Below are positions 1-8,802 of a stretch of DNA of 34,148 nt, piece after piece; the first letter of the stretch is position 1, and each line of letters opens with the position of its first letter. The notes under the pieces are model-generated. The model saw nothing but the letters and a program-made list of their open reading frames with translations. It searched no databases and was not told the origin of the DNA. Source of the stretch: Kiritimatiellia bacterium (GTDB taxonomy: Bacteria; Verrucomicrobiota; Kiritimatiellia; RFP12; UBA1067); NCBI GenBank assembly GCA_017520845.1, contig JAFXEU010000093.1, positions 1 to 34,148 of the forward strand, given 5' to 3'. Made by a program: the position numbers and the translations under genes.

Positions 1-3000
1 AAGCTTCTTGAAAACATTCTTCGCCCAAAGCGGTGTCTCGGCATCCTCAGCCATATTATATCCATGAACAAAAACGAGGTTGCCTGTCTTGTGTTCGCTC
101 TCCGGCCAATCAGGCGTTGCAAGTCGTGTAGGCACACCGTCAGACCCTCCTGCCGCCGATCGAATGTTTAACCAACCGATCATTTTGTCTATCTCACCTA
201 TATGAAGATTAATTTTAGAAGAATAGATACACTTATTGTCGGACTTCGAATAAATATTAAGATAAAGATCCCCATACCTATCACATTCGGGAAATTCCAC
301 TAGGAGAGTACTTTTCCCGAAGTGCGAGAGACCTACAAATATTGGAGGCATGTCACTTCCTTCTCCAAGAGAAAATACGGATGCTTCATGCGTACTTATT
401 CCGTTAATGTCTATATCATTCCCAAGTGCCGCATCACCTATCCGTGAGTGCGAAATATTAGCATAAAGAAGTTGCGCTTTTCTAATCTGTGACGAATAAG
501 ACTCTAAACGAAAATAAAAATCATTCGAATTCCATTGTGATGTCAGCGTCTTTACATCAACCGCTATCGGCAAAAAGTTTATAAGATCATTGCGCCCATT
601 TACAACAGAATCAGAAGCGTTGGCTTGGCCGAAAAACGACGCATCAAACGCATCATCATTCTTCCATTCATCATCATTACGCCAAAAATAGGCATTACGA
701 CCAGATTTGGAATACCCAACGTCGATTAAGTCAATTTTTCCGTCCCTATTATAATCTACAAGCAAAAGCGGATTCAGCGACGTTATTCTCTGCTCAGCGA
801 AGTCGTGTATGTAACTGTCGCCGTCGGATGCGAGATATTCGAGCTTGAGCTTGCATGAGCCTGCGGCGGATGAAGTAACGCGAACCTCAAGGCTCGTCGT
901 CTCATAATAGCGCCTTAGAATATTCTTCCATTGTCTCATCGGCATATAGCGAACGCGCCTAGTTTCAGAGTCGAGCAACGTTTCGCAATCATGCCAGTTT
1001 CCTTCGGTATCATACCACTCCGGCAGCCAAATCTTAAATTCTCCCGTGACATCTTCAAGAGAAATTCTGACATAGCCGTCAGCCATCAAAACATCTGTTT
1101 TAAGATGAAGCCTCTCCGCCTTGTCGAAATCAGTGCAAACCTCAAACGGAAAACCCAATTGCGGCGAAAGCTCATTATATCTTTCCAAAGGAACGTCCCA
1201 TTCTCCTCTGGAGATTTTTACTCCGAGAACCGTATAATCGAGCCGCTTGTAAGTTACTCCGTTAGTGATGAAGTTTACGGTAGAATCTCTGAAACTTCTG
1301 CTCGGCGAAACGCCCGAAACTGTCACGGAACAAGGTTCATACGAAATATTAAAATCATCGCCTGCCGCGTCATTTACCGAGAGACGCGAAGTATACAAGA
1401 CCTTTGAAACGTAATTTGATTTCCAATGCTCCGGACACGGACAGCAGCGGCGCGGCTCGCCATCCGGAACTTCAAGAGGAACGTTCCGCTCGTTGTCGCG
1501 ATACAGATAAAGCGCATTTACGCTCGGAGTAAGAGTTTCTAAAATATTCTCAAACTCAACTTCGTCATCTTCATTGTCGGTTATTGTCGGCGAGCGGTTT
1601 TCATTACATCTGCAATCGGGCGAATAACAGAAACACCATTCATCCTCCCCGCAGAAGCACGGCGCGTTCACTCCGCACATACAGTCCCAACATCTATCCT
1701 CCTCATCCTCTTCGGGCAATTCTTCAGGCGGCTCTTCGTCGTTCGCAAACTGCGGACAAAAGCGAAGCGTTTGCGTAAAATGTGCGATTGCCGTATTGAG
1801 CTGTTTCGGATGATTGACCCGATAGGAAATTTCGCGTGTCTGATTCTTTTTAAAATGCCCGTAAATTTCAGCCGAGACAGGGGCGACATTCATAATAACC
1901 ACATCACCTGTCCCGCTCGACCACGATGCCGTCATTCCTTCGAACTCCTCGCCGTGGAGAAGCGTAACAAGTCGCCCCTTGCCGTAAAAATCATGTATGC
2001 ACGGCACTGTCGCATCGGTATGCGGGAACGCTATCCAGCCGTGCGGCCATACAAGCGACGGCAGTTCGCCTATCATAAAATCATCGGAATCTATCGCGAG
2101 CTCAAGTCCATCAGGCTTTGTAAACCAAATCGACTTCTTTACCCCCTTACCGACCGCGAGCAAAAGAGTGTTGGTAACCGACACTTCATTATTGCCCGAT
2201 CCTGTAAATCTTGTTAATTCTGTCGAAGAACCGACGAGCGGAACAATCTTTTCGCCGACAACGAGGCGACCGACGCCTGAGCCGCTAACGGATATTTTTA
2301 AAATAGCCGTCTCATTATCGGATGTCGGCAGCGAAAACACGCCATTGGTGCAGCCTGAATAAAACACATGTTCCAAAACGGTATTCGTTGAGCCTTGCGG
2401 ATAAGAAAACGGGTCTTCACCGCTGAGTGCGGACGCGAAACCGTCGTAATAATCATTTGAAATCGAATACGCATCAAGCGGATTTGATTTCACTATAAAG
2501 ATTTCATCATAGTCTGATAGACCATCATAATCCGAATCGGCATTGTATGGATCGGTATGATAAACAAAAAGTTCATCCTCAATTATAAGCCCGTCACCAT
2601 CACGGTCGCTACCAGGAGTATCGGACGAATCGAGATGGCGGAAGAAGAGTGAAGTGGGGAACGGGGATTGGGGAACGGGTAAGAGGGAATGGTGAATGGT
2701 GCCAATGATGATGTTAGACGGGAAATTTTCAGGAATAACGCTAGAATCTATTTTCGACTTGATTGCCGATAGATCATAGCGATAAGAGAAATCTCCATTT
2801 TCATAGAACTCCGCTTGAACTGAAATCGGCATATCTGACTCGCGGTTATATAGCGCATTCTGCCAAGTAAGTTGCAGCGTATTTGATGTTGTAAGATAAT
2901 GCCAGAAGCAGGAGTTAGGAGTTAGGGGATAGGGGTTAGGTGAAGGTGAAGAATTAAGGTGAACAGTGGAATTTACACCATTTCCTGACTCCTGATCCCT

Positions 3001-3711
3001 GACTACTAACCCCCAATTCGCTTCCGGCACAATACCAAGCGAAGCCTTGAACGGATAATATTCTCTCGCCATAAAAACCGAGGAAGTCGGCGACAAAACC
3101 GTCACCCATCCATCCGAATGGACTCGCAACCGCTCACGCCCTAACCCCTGACTACTAACTCCTGACTCCTCCAAATAAACCCAATCCTCCGCCGCGCCGA
3201 ACGTTTTCCAATCCTCGCAAATACCTGCGCCCGACGGAGCGGTAAAAACATGCACCTCATTCGTCCCGATGCGCGTTAAGACAAAGCCGCGCGCAAAGTC
3301 TTCTTGGGTAAGAGTTGCCCGTGTGAAGGTATTTTCTTGTTGAATGTTGCCAGTGTTGCCTTGTTGAATGTTGCCAGTGTTGCCAATATTGCCAGTACCA
3401 TTTTCCAATTTCCCATTTCCCTGTTCCCTGTTCCCTCTTCCCTGTTCCCAGTTCCCCAATTGGTAATTGGTATTGGTTATTGGCAACATTCCCACATTGG
3501 CAACATTTCCATTCTTCTCCTCCGCCGTCGGAAACGCCGTGTACGTCGCCCACGAACTAAATACGATGAAGAGAGTTACAATCGGCCAACCGTAGCGTTT
3601 CGCCGCAAACTTAAGCCGAACCAAAGCGCGAGATAAAACACCAAAAAGAAATAATCCCGACAATGCCGCCAAAGCGAAAAGACAGGCTCTTATCAAGAAC
3701 AAGTCTATCAC
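1..3711 (-). CDS. Giant secreted protein, Ca-binding repeats, C-terminus off window
   Basis: The frame is open without a stop from a GTG at 3711 to the window edge (1237 codons), so the C-terminus is missing. The GTG overlaps the TGA of the Nif3-like gene (GTGA). A TTG at 3702 is an alternative start with AGAGGTG well placed before it. Residues about 1-65 hold two hydrophobic stretches and then YTAFPTAEE, a membrane anchor or signal. Residues about 70-360 are low-complexity, built from repeat DNA patches. Residues about 365-415 (DRDGDG, then DPYNADSDYDGLSDYDE) are thrombospondin type 3-like calcium-binding repeats. Residues about 670-710 hold nine Cys, and a CCPC motif follows near 758. DYNRDGKIDLIDVG near 985 is another Ca-binding loop. 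The last visible residues, NLVFVHGYNMAED, resemble the nucleophile-side strand of an alpha/beta hydrolase. Function is unknown; surface or secreted location is inferred. It is the last visible gene of the operon. Confidence 0.8.
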   Translation of the reverse strand, partial: MIDLFLIRACLFALAALSGLFLFGVLSRALVRLKFAAKRYGWPIVTLFIVFSSWATYTAFPTAEEKNGNVANVGMLPITNTNYQLGNWEQGRGNREQGNGKLENGTGNIGNTGNIQQGNTGNIQQENTFTRATLTQEDFARGFVLTRIGTNEVHVFTAPSGAGICEDWKTFGAAEDWVYLEESGVSSQGLGRERLRVHSDGWVTVLSPTSSVFMAREYYPFKASLGIVPEANWGLVVRDQESGNGVNSTVHLNSSPSPNPYPLTPNSCFWHYLTTSNTLQLTWQNALYNRESDMPISVQAEFYENGDFSYRYDLSAIKSKIDSSVIPENFPSNIIIGTIHHSLLPVPQSPFPTSLFFRHLDSSDTPGSDRDGDGLIIEDELFVYHTDPYNADSDYDGLSDYDEIFIVKSNPLDAYSISNDYYDGFASALSGEDPFSYPQGSTNTVLEHVFYSGCTNGVFSLPTSDNETAILKISVSGSGVGRLVVGEKIVPLVGSSTELTRFTGSGNNEVSVTNTLLLAVGKGVKKSIWFTKPDGLELAIDSDDFMIGELPSLVWPHGWIAFPHTDATVPCIHDFYGKGRLVTLLHGEEFEGMTASWSSGTGDVVIMNVAPVSAEIYGHFKKNQTREISYRVNHPKQLNTAIAHFTQTLRFCPQFANDEEPPEELPEEDEEDRCWDCMCGVNAPCFCGEDEWCFCYSPDCRCNENRSPTITDNEDDEVEFENILETLTPSVNALYLYRDNERNVPLEVPDGEPRRCCPCPEHWKSNYVSKVLYTSRLSVNDAAGDDFNISYEPCSVTVSGVSPSRSFRDSTVNFITNGVTYKRLDYTVLGVKISRGEWDVPLERYNELSPQLGFPFEVCTDFDKAERLHLKTDVLMADGYVRISLEDVTGEFKIWLPEWYDTEGNWHDCETLLDSETRRVRYMPMRQWKNILRRYYETTSLEVRVTSSAAGSCKLKLEYLASDGDSYIHDFAEQRITSLNPLLLVDYNRDGKIDLIDVGYSKSGRNAYFWRNDDEWKNDDAFDASFFGQANASDSVVNGRNDLINFLPIAVDVKTLTSQWNSNDFYFRLESYSSQIRKAQLLYANISHSRIGDAALGNDIDINGISTHEASVFSLGEGSDMPPIFVGLSHFGKSTLLVEFPECDRYGDLYLNIYSKSDNKCIYSSKINLHIGEIDKMIGWLNIRSAAGGSDGVPTRLATPDWPESEHKTGNLVFVHGYNMAEDAETPLWAKNVFKKL
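2651..2702. repeat. G-rich short-period repeat patch inside CDS
   Basis: Imperfect units of the type GGGGAACG / GGGGATTG / GAGGGAATG run along the + strand inside the giant gene. They are the reverse complement in kind of the C-rich TTCCCTG units at 3414-3457. The patch sits in frame just before the Ca-binding repeats. Confidence 0.6.
2907..3014. repeat. Fold-back GTTAGG/CTAACC-type repeat patch inside CDS
   Basis: The left half (2909-2957) is built from GGAGTTAGG, GGGGTTAGG and GTGAAG units. The right half (2983-3014) is built from CCTGACT and ACTAACCCC units, roughly the reverse complement of the left. The whole could fold back on itself. It lies in the low-complexity coding region of the giant gene without breaking the frame. 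Confidence 0.6.
3141..3172. repeat. C-rich CTAACCC/CTGACT repeat patch inside CDS
   Basis: Units CTAACCCCTGACT and ACTAACTCCTGACTCC match the right arm of the patch at 2983-3014, so the same repeat family occurs twice within one gene. Confidence 0.55.
3337..3511. repeat. 24-bp tandem duplication plus heptamer TTCCCTG patch inside CDS
   Basis: A 24-bp unit is perfectly duplicated at 3337-3360 and 3361-3384, giving a repeated GNTGNIQQ in the protein. It is followed by a run of 7-nt units (CTGTTCC/CTCTTCC type, 3414-3457). ATTGG/GGCAAC units up to 3511 partly reverse-complement the GTTGCC units on the left, so this patch also tends to fold back. The host reading frame stays open throughout. Confidence 0.7.
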
Positions 3712-4436
3712 CTCTTTAGCACCCCCGGCATTCTATCTATAAATACCGTCTCGACACCGAGTTGGGTCGTCATCGCTTCTGCGAGCGCACGGACTCCGAA
3801 GGTCTCGGTCTCGTAGTGACCCGCCTGAATCATTTTCATTCCGACGTTCTCGGCGGCGATCACGTCACCCCACGAAGCCTCGCCAGTAATGAAAATATCG
3901 CATCCTAAAAACTTCGCGGCTTCGGCGAAATCGCCCGCGCCGCCGGAGCAGACGCCGACTTTCATCCCTTTATCAAGATGGATTTCGGTCGAGCCGATTT
4001 TATACCTCCGACTCTTGGACGCCTTTCCCGTAACCCCGATAATATTGCCGTGATACGAAAAGGCCTTCTTGATACTCTTAAGCTCTAAATAACGCGCAAT
4101 CTCCCAGTTGTTGCCGTACTTTTTGTTCGCGTCCAAGGGCAAATGCGCGGCGTACAAGGCGAGATTGTTTTTAAGCGCCGTCTTTACTATTTCGTAAACG
4201 CCGCCCGTTATACGCTTTACGCCGCCACCCCACGAAAAACCGTGATGCACGACACAAAGCTCTGCGCCCTCGGCGGCAGCCTTTTCGAGAAATGCTTTAG
4301 ACGCATCCACACCGAAGGCGACACGGGTAACCGTATCGCCTTCACGTGCTATCTGCAGTCCGTTGTTGGAGACGTCATCGAACCGGGATATCTCCAATTC
4401 GCGGTCGAGCCAACCTAACGCAACCGACAGCTTCAT
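3708..4436 (-). CDS. Nif3-like dinuclear metal center protein (DUF34)
   Basis: 242 residues, normal for short NIF3/DUF34 proteins without the inserted domain. The metal-binding signature is present: VVHHG near residue 62, AAHLPLD near 95, and GHYETE near 210, which together supply the His, Asp and Glu ligands of a dinuclear centre. The family is cytoplasmic. Some members are annotated as GTP cyclohydrolase I type 2, but the physiological role is unsettled. The start ATG overlaps the stop of the upstream small secreted protein (ATGA) and its stop overlaps the GTG of the downstream giant gene, so it is translationally coupled on both sides. Why a Nif3 protein sits in a glycoside operon is not evident. 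Confidence 0.9.
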   Translation of the reverse strand: MKLSVALGWLDRELEISRFDDVSNNGLQIAREGDTVTRVAFGVDASKAFLEKAAAEGAELCVVHHGFSWGGGVKRITGGVYEIVKTALKNNLALYAAHLPLDANKKYGNNWEIARYLELKSIKKAFSYHGNIIGVTGKASKSRRYKIGSTEIHLDKGMKVGVCSGGAGDFAEAAKFLGCDIFITGEASWGDVIAAENVGMKMIQAGHYETETFGVRALAEAMTTQLGVETVFIDRMPGVLKR

Positions 4437-5026
4437 TTCGCCTTGCGCAGTCCTCTCGCGACCGTCTCGGCAAGATCCTTGACGGCCGTGTATTTGCTTT
4501 CGACACCGATCTCGAGAATGTCGTCGATATCATCCTCGCGGCCGCACCAGCGCAGCTGCTCGAGGCAGAAGATCTTGACGTACGAATCCTTCGCGTCCTC
4601 GGCCGTATCGAGAAGAGCCTCGACCCAGACTTCGCGGCCCTTGGCGTGGGGACCGTCCCAGAGGAAGTTGTACCAGCTATCGGGAAGCATGACCCACTGG
4701 GTCACCGACGCGATCTTGGTAAGAGTAAGAGGATCGGTCGTGTAAGCGCCCTTCACTCGCGAGAGCAGGAGCTCGGCCGACTCTTCGGTCGCGACGACGG
4801 CGGCGAGCTTGGCGTCGGTCGTCTCGGCATTGATCGCCTTGCGCTGCTGATCCTGCCAGTCGGAGGTGAGCGGCTTGTCGGGCGAAGACGCCATCGCAGG
4901 CAAATAGTTGTGGTACGGGGCGGCAGGATCGGCGGACGCGATAGGCTTGACCGGATCGTTCGTGACCTGCGCATTAACCGCGAAGATCGTGACCGCGGCC
5001 AACATCGACAAAAGAAGATTCTTCAT
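4433..5026 (-). CDS. Small secreted protein of unknown function
   Basis: 197 residues with a clear Sec signal peptide (MKNLLLSMLAAVTIFAVNAQ). The mature part is rich in Ala, Asp, Lys and Trp and looks mostly helical. Two Cys residues near position 155-160 (FCLEQLRWCG) might form a disulfide. I recognise no domain; the helical C-terminal half could be HEAT-like, but that is weak. An AAAGG ribosome site lies ahead of the ATG. It follows the Gfo/Idh gene by 36 bp and overlaps the Nif3-like gene by 4 bp, so it belongs to the glycoside operon and probably works in the periplasm with the exported enzymes. Confidence 0.75.
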   Translation of the reverse strand: MKNLLLSMLAAVTIFAVNAQVTNDPVKPIASADPAAPYHNYLPAMASSPDKPLTSDWQDQQRKAINAETTDAKLAAVVATEESAELLLSRVKGAYTTDPLTLTKIASVTQWVMLPDSWYNFLWDGPHAKGREVWVEALLDTAEDAKDSYVKIFCLEQLRWCGREDDIDDILEIGVESKYTAVKDLAETVARGLRKAK

Positions 5027-5062
5027 ATCTCAAATACCTTTCGTTATTTGTTACGCTGTCTT

Positions 5063-6388
5063 TCAGCACCCCATCTCCGTGGCCCACGGCTCGCGCATCT
5101 CCTGGTAGATGAAGCGGTCCGCCGCGGAATCGTCGACGGCGCGGATCTTGACGGGATCGAACTCGAACCCGCGGCCGAGGCGCCAGGCAACAATGGCGAG
5201 ATTGAACATCGAGCAGCTGCGGAAGCCGTTGCACTCGTTGAGCGCGAATTTCTTGCGCGTCTTGATGCAGTCGATGAAGTCGGTGTTCTGGGCCTTGGGC
5301 TCGGGGCAATCGGCGAGGAACTTAAGAACCTTCTCCTCGCTCCAGAAGCCCTTGTCGTCCTTGATGCGCAGCGTCTTGCCGCCCTTCGCCTTCTTGTAGA
5401 CGCACACGCCGTTGGAACCCCTGAGAAGCGGCTCGTCGCAAAGCGTCTCGTCGCCGTCGAGAATCACCTGGGTGCCGTCGTCGTACGTGAGCGTGAAGCG
5501 GTCGAAGCGGCCTACCGTCTCGGGATGCTGCATGGGGCCCGCGTAATCGATCTTGACGGGGCTCGTCTCGTCCTTCTCGAGCACGTACTGGAGCGCGTCG
5601 AGATAGTGCTGGGCCATATCGCCGAGACCGCCCGAATCGTAATCCCAATAGCCACGGAACGACGTGCCGACGCGATGGCGGTTGTAGGGCTTCCACGGAG
5701 CCGGACCGAGCCACATGTCATAGTCGAAGCCGGCAGGCAACGGTTCGACCCAGAGGCTCGTGCGGCCCGACCAGCCGTACTTCCAGCTGAAGCCCTGGCC
5801 GGCGCCGGAGACGCACTTGATGGGACCGTCGCCGAGAAGGCCCGATTCGACAATCTGCTTGATGGGCTTGACCGTCGTGCCGAAGCCGTAGAAATTGTCC
5901 TGATAGCGGAACCAGGTGTTGAGGCGGAAGACGCGCTTCTTGGCGCTGACGACCTCCATCACGCGCTTGCCTTCTCCGATGGTGCGCGTCATGGGCTTTT
6001 CGCACCAGATGTCCTTGCCGGCGTTGGCAGCCATGACGCTCTGGACGCCGTGCCAATGGGAAGGAGTGCAGATGTGTGCGATGTCGACATCCTTGTCGGC
6101 AAGCAGCTCCATGAAGTTCTTGTAGGCCTTGATCTTGCCCCAGCCATGCTTCTCGGCCTCGGCAAGGCCCTGCTGCACGCGATACTCGAAAGGATCGCAC
6201 ACGCCGATGAGTCGCGAACCGCGGAACGGAAGATGGTTGGCGCTACGGGCGATTGCACCGAAGCCGATGAGCGCGCGGGTGAGCTGGTTGGACGGCGCGG
6301 TCGCGCCCCAGAGCACTTTCGCAGGGATGAGGTTGAATGCACCGACGGCACCCGCCGCCTTCAGAAACGACCTTCTTGACGTATTCAT
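5063..6388 (-). CDS. Tat-exported Gfo/Idh/MocA family oxidoreductase
   Basis: 441 residues. The N-terminus has a twin-arginine signal (SRRSFLKAAGAVGAF) that predicts export of the folded, cofactor-loaded enzyme. A Rossmann fold follows with GFGAIA near residue 42 and an acidic strand end (VCDPFE). The family EKP motif (WCEKPMTRT, near 133) carries the catalytic-site Lys. The C-terminal half matches the substrate-binding domain of PVC and Bacteroidota secreted oxidoreductases. The family uses NAD(P) to oxidise or reduce sugar hydroxyls; with a DUF1080 protein directly upstream, oxidation of a glycoside at C3 is the likely job, but the substrate is not visible. AAAGGAGC precedes the ATG, and the gap to the upstream gene is 20 bp. 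Confidence 0.9.
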   Translation of the reverse strand: MNTSRRSFLKAAGAVGAFNLIPAKVLWGATAPSNQLTRALIGFGAIARSANHLPFRGSRLIGVCDPFEYRVQQGLAEAEKHGWGKIKAYKNFMELLADKDVDIAHICTPSHWHGVQSVMAANAGKDIWCEKPMTRTIGEGKRVMEVVSAKKRVFRLNTWFRYQDNFYGFGTTVKPIKQIVESGLLGDGPIKCVSGAGQGFSWKYGWSGRTSLWVEPLPAGFDYDMWLGPAPWKPYNRHRVGTSFRGYWDYDSGGLGDMAQHYLDALQYVLEKDETSPVKIDYAGPMQHPETVGRFDRFTLTYDDGTQVILDGDETLCDEPLLRGSNGVCVYKKAKGGKTLRIKDDKGFWSEEKVLKFLADCPEPKAQNTDFIDCIKTRKKFALNECNGFRSCSMFNLAIVAWRLGRGFEFDPVKIRAVDDSAADRFIYQEMREPWATEMGC

Positions 6389-6408
6389 TTTCTGATGCTC
6401 CTTTTCTG

Positions 6409-8694
6409 TTACTTTACAAGTCTTTCAATTGCGAGATTGATGTCGCCTGCGCGATTGTTCCCGCCTTCGCGCTCAACGACGTAATTGCCTTTGTAGCCAA
6501 GCTTCTCAAGCTCGGCGAGGAACGTCTTTCCGCCGACTTCGCCGTCACCCCAGGGGACTTCCGTACCCCAAGTGCCGGGCTTCTTCGTAAGAAGAGCGTC
6601 CTTGACGTGAACCTGAACAATCCAGGGCATAAGCGTCTTGAGCGCGGCGAGAGGCTCGCCCTTGGCGTAAAGAATCATGTTGGCGGGATCGAAGTTGATG
6701 CCCACTCCGGGAACTTCCTTCATGAACTTCGCGAGATCCTCGGCCGTTTCCTGTCCGGACTCGAAAATAACCTTGACGCCATACTTCGCGCACTCGTCGC
6801 GCATCCAGGTTACGCGCTTGACGTACTTCCCGTAGGCGACGGGATCGCTCTCGTCGAGAAAGCCAGCGTGAAGCGACATGTAAGTTCCGCCGAGCTCTTT
6901 CGTAAGCTGAGCGCCCTTCGTGACGATCTTCTGGTTCTCGGCCCAGTGCTGATCGGGAACGATGCCGCCCGTCTTCTTGATCGTCTCAAGAGTCGTGTAG
7001 TCTTCGCCTACCGTACCGATCATCGTACCCATAAGCTTCCACTCGCCGCTCTTGATCTTGGCCTTGATGAAATCGAAAGCCTCTTTCGACTCCGCGTCGC
7101 CGTGACGGCCATCCGCGTGGATGAACGGTCCGAGAGCGAGATGAACGCCCTTCACGCCCGCCTTTTCCATCTCGGCGGCGACTTCCTTCATAGGCTTGCG
7201 CCAGCTCCACGAGCAGACGCCGACGCGCTCAGGCTCGATCTTCTCGGAAGGAAGCTCTCGGATGAAGACATTGCGCCATTCAAGCGGATCGCCATGGCAC
7301 TGAAGTTCGATCTGATCCTTGGGGAAAATCGGACGGGAGCGATCCCAGTAGTTCTCGAGCTTTACATTGTCGACCACGAGCTCGCCGTTGAGCCAGACGG
7401 TGACACGCTCGCCCTTCATGATCACATGGAAGCGGTTCCAGTCACCGACCTGCTTATCGGCGATCTTGAGTGCGCGCGAAGGATTCTTCTTGTTGTTGTA
7501 AAGGCCGCCCGAACCGATGTTCCACTGGTTGTGAGCGTCCCAGATCTGAACCTGGGGAGCGCCGCGCAGATAAAGGCCGGAGTCGCCCGTGATCGAAAGG
7601 ATGCGCCAGTCGGCCCAAAGTTCAAAATCCTCGTAATCGCGCTTCGTGGCGAGCGAATAGCCGCCCTTATAGCCGTCGAAGTAAAGGTTGCCGTTGCGAA
7701 CGCTCCAGTGCTTGCGCATTTCCTCGTCGGCGAACTTCTGAATCTCGGCGCGCTTTTCGGGCGTCGCGGCATAGCGCTTGAGAGGATTATCGAAGCCTTC
7801 CTTCGTCGTTACGCCCTTCCACATGGCGAAATCGCTCTCCTTGCCGGCGAAGTATGTCTCGAACCCTTCGGGGCACTTCATCGTCTGATAAGGGCAGATA
7901 TCCCCCATCTTGGCGTTGTCGGGAAGCTCCTTGATGCGGATATTCTTCCACTTCACGTTGTGGCCGTGACCGAGCCAGCCGATGTGGCCTTCAGCATTGT
8001 GGAGACCGGGGTGCTTCTTCTTATCGGGAGTATCGCCGTCGCCCTTGAACTTCGAAACGTCGCCCTTCGTGATCAGATAGCCGTTGAGGTAGTACTCGAT
8101 TTCGCTGCCGATGACCTTAACTTCGGCGAAGTTCCACATTCCGGGCTTGCGGACGTAGCTGCCTCCGCCGGTGAAGTTCTTGTCCTTACCCCAGATTTGC
8201 TTGTCGACATTGTCGCGGAGCGAGGGGAAAATTCCGTAGACGGAGCCCGTGTACTGGTAAGGTTTAAGTTTATCCTTCTTGTTCTTGGCGTCGTAATACC
8301 AGCTGCCGCCGTCGTCGAGAAGCTGAAGCTCGCACATTCCGTAGTAAGCGGCGTCCTTACCGGGAACCATGCGCACGCCGAGACCGTTGTTCGCGTTCGG
8401 CGGGAGGCAGAACTCAAAGCGAAGAACGAAGTTCCTGTAGCTGCGCTTCGTATAGAGGTCGCCGCGCTTGCCTTCAGGGAGCTTACGCTCGGGATGACAC
8501 TCGAGAACGCCGTCCTTGAGCGAATACATCTCGGTCGCGCCGTCCCACTGCGAAAGATCGTTGCCCGGCGCCAACCAGACAAACCCTTCGTCAATCGTCT
8601 CCGGATACGCGCATTTGGCGCATTGCGCACCATATACATCTCCCGCCGCGACAATGAACAGCGCAGCGGCCAACAGTATTTTAATTCTTTTCAT
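6409..8694 (-). CDS. Secreted fusion: two 3-keto-glycoside hydrolase domains plus xylose-isomerase-like barrel
   Basis: 761 residues with a Sec signal peptide (MKRIKILLAAALFIVAAGDVYG). Residues about 35-260 form one DUF1080/3-keto-disaccharide hydrolase-type jelly roll and about 285-485 a second (GNLYFDGYKGGYSLATKRDY, then GLYLRGAPQVQIWD). Residues about 490-761 form an AP-endonuclease-2/xylose-isomerase-type TIM barrel. Its expected metal ligands are visible: Glu in IFESGQ, Asp in NFDPANM, His in QVHVKD and Glu in VVEREGG. DUF1080 domains act on 3-keto glycosides, and some of these barrels are 3-keto-glycoside lyases or epimerases. One protein may therefore bind, cleave and rearrange the product made by the neighbouring oxidoreductase. 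GGAG precedes the ATG. It is the first gene of the operon. Confidence 0.88.
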   Translation of the reverse strand: MKRIKILLAAALFIVAAGDVYGAQCAKCAYPETIDEGFVWLAPGNDLSQWDGATEMYSLKDGVLECHPERKLPEGKRGDLYTKRSYRNFVLRFEFCLPPNANNGLGVRMVPGKDAAYYGMCELQLLDDGGSWYYDAKNKKDKLKPYQYTGSVYGIFPSLRDNVDKQIWGKDKNFTGGGSYVRKPGMWNFAEVKVIGSEIEYYLNGYLITKGDVSKFKGDGDTPDKKKHPGLHNAEGHIGWLGHGHNVKWKNIRIKELPDNAKMGDICPYQTMKCPEGFETYFAGKESDFAMWKGVTTKEGFDNPLKRYAATPEKRAEIQKFADEEMRKHWSVRNGNLYFDGYKGGYSLATKRDYEDFELWADWRILSITGDSGLYLRGAPQVQIWDAHNQWNIGSGGLYNNKKNPSRALKIADKQVGDWNRFHVIMKGERVTVWLNGELVVDNVKLENYWDRSRPIFPKDQIELQCHGDPLEWRNVFIRELPSEKIEPERVGVCSWSWRKPMKEVAAEMEKAGVKGVHLALGPFIHADGRHGDAESKEAFDFIKAKIKSGEWKLMGTMIGTVGEDYTTLETIKKTGGIVPDQHWAENQKIVTKGAQLTKELGGTYMSLHAGFLDESDPVAYGKYVKRVTWMRDECAKYGVKVIFESGQETAEDLAKFMKEVPGVGINFDPANMILYAKGEPLAALKTLMPWIVQVHVKDALLTKKPGTWGTEVPWGDGEVGGKTFLAELEKLGYKGNYVVEREGGNNRAGDINLAIERLVK

Positions 8695-8743
8695 TTAACT
8701 CCAATGTATTTGTTAAGGTTACACCTACAAAGTCATTTTAAGA

Positions 8744-8772
8744 ATTATACACTATTAAAAAGCCAATGTCCA
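8744..8772 (-). promoter_or_regulatory. Sigma70-type promoter of the glycoside operon
   Basis: Reading the minus strand, TGGACA (8772-8767) is followed by a 17-nt spacer and a perfect TATAAT (8749-8744). This leaves a leader of about 45 nt before the ATG at 8694, which has a GGAG ribosome site. Confidence 0.65.
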
Positions 8773-8802
8773 TAGCCACATTTTAACATCCATTAAAGCG
8801 AA

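Noticed and set aside
931..3636. Several small + and - strand frames in the first 3.7 kb
   Set aside because: The minus-strand frame from 3711 to the edge is uninterrupted and encodes Ca-binding and other recognisable segments; the small frames are its shadows.
4346..8775. Very long open frames on the + strand opposite the oxidoreductase and the DUF1080 fusion (677 and 812 codons)
   Set aside because: They lie exactly antisense to genes with clear motifs and arise from GC-rich third positions; no ribosome sites or family motifs.
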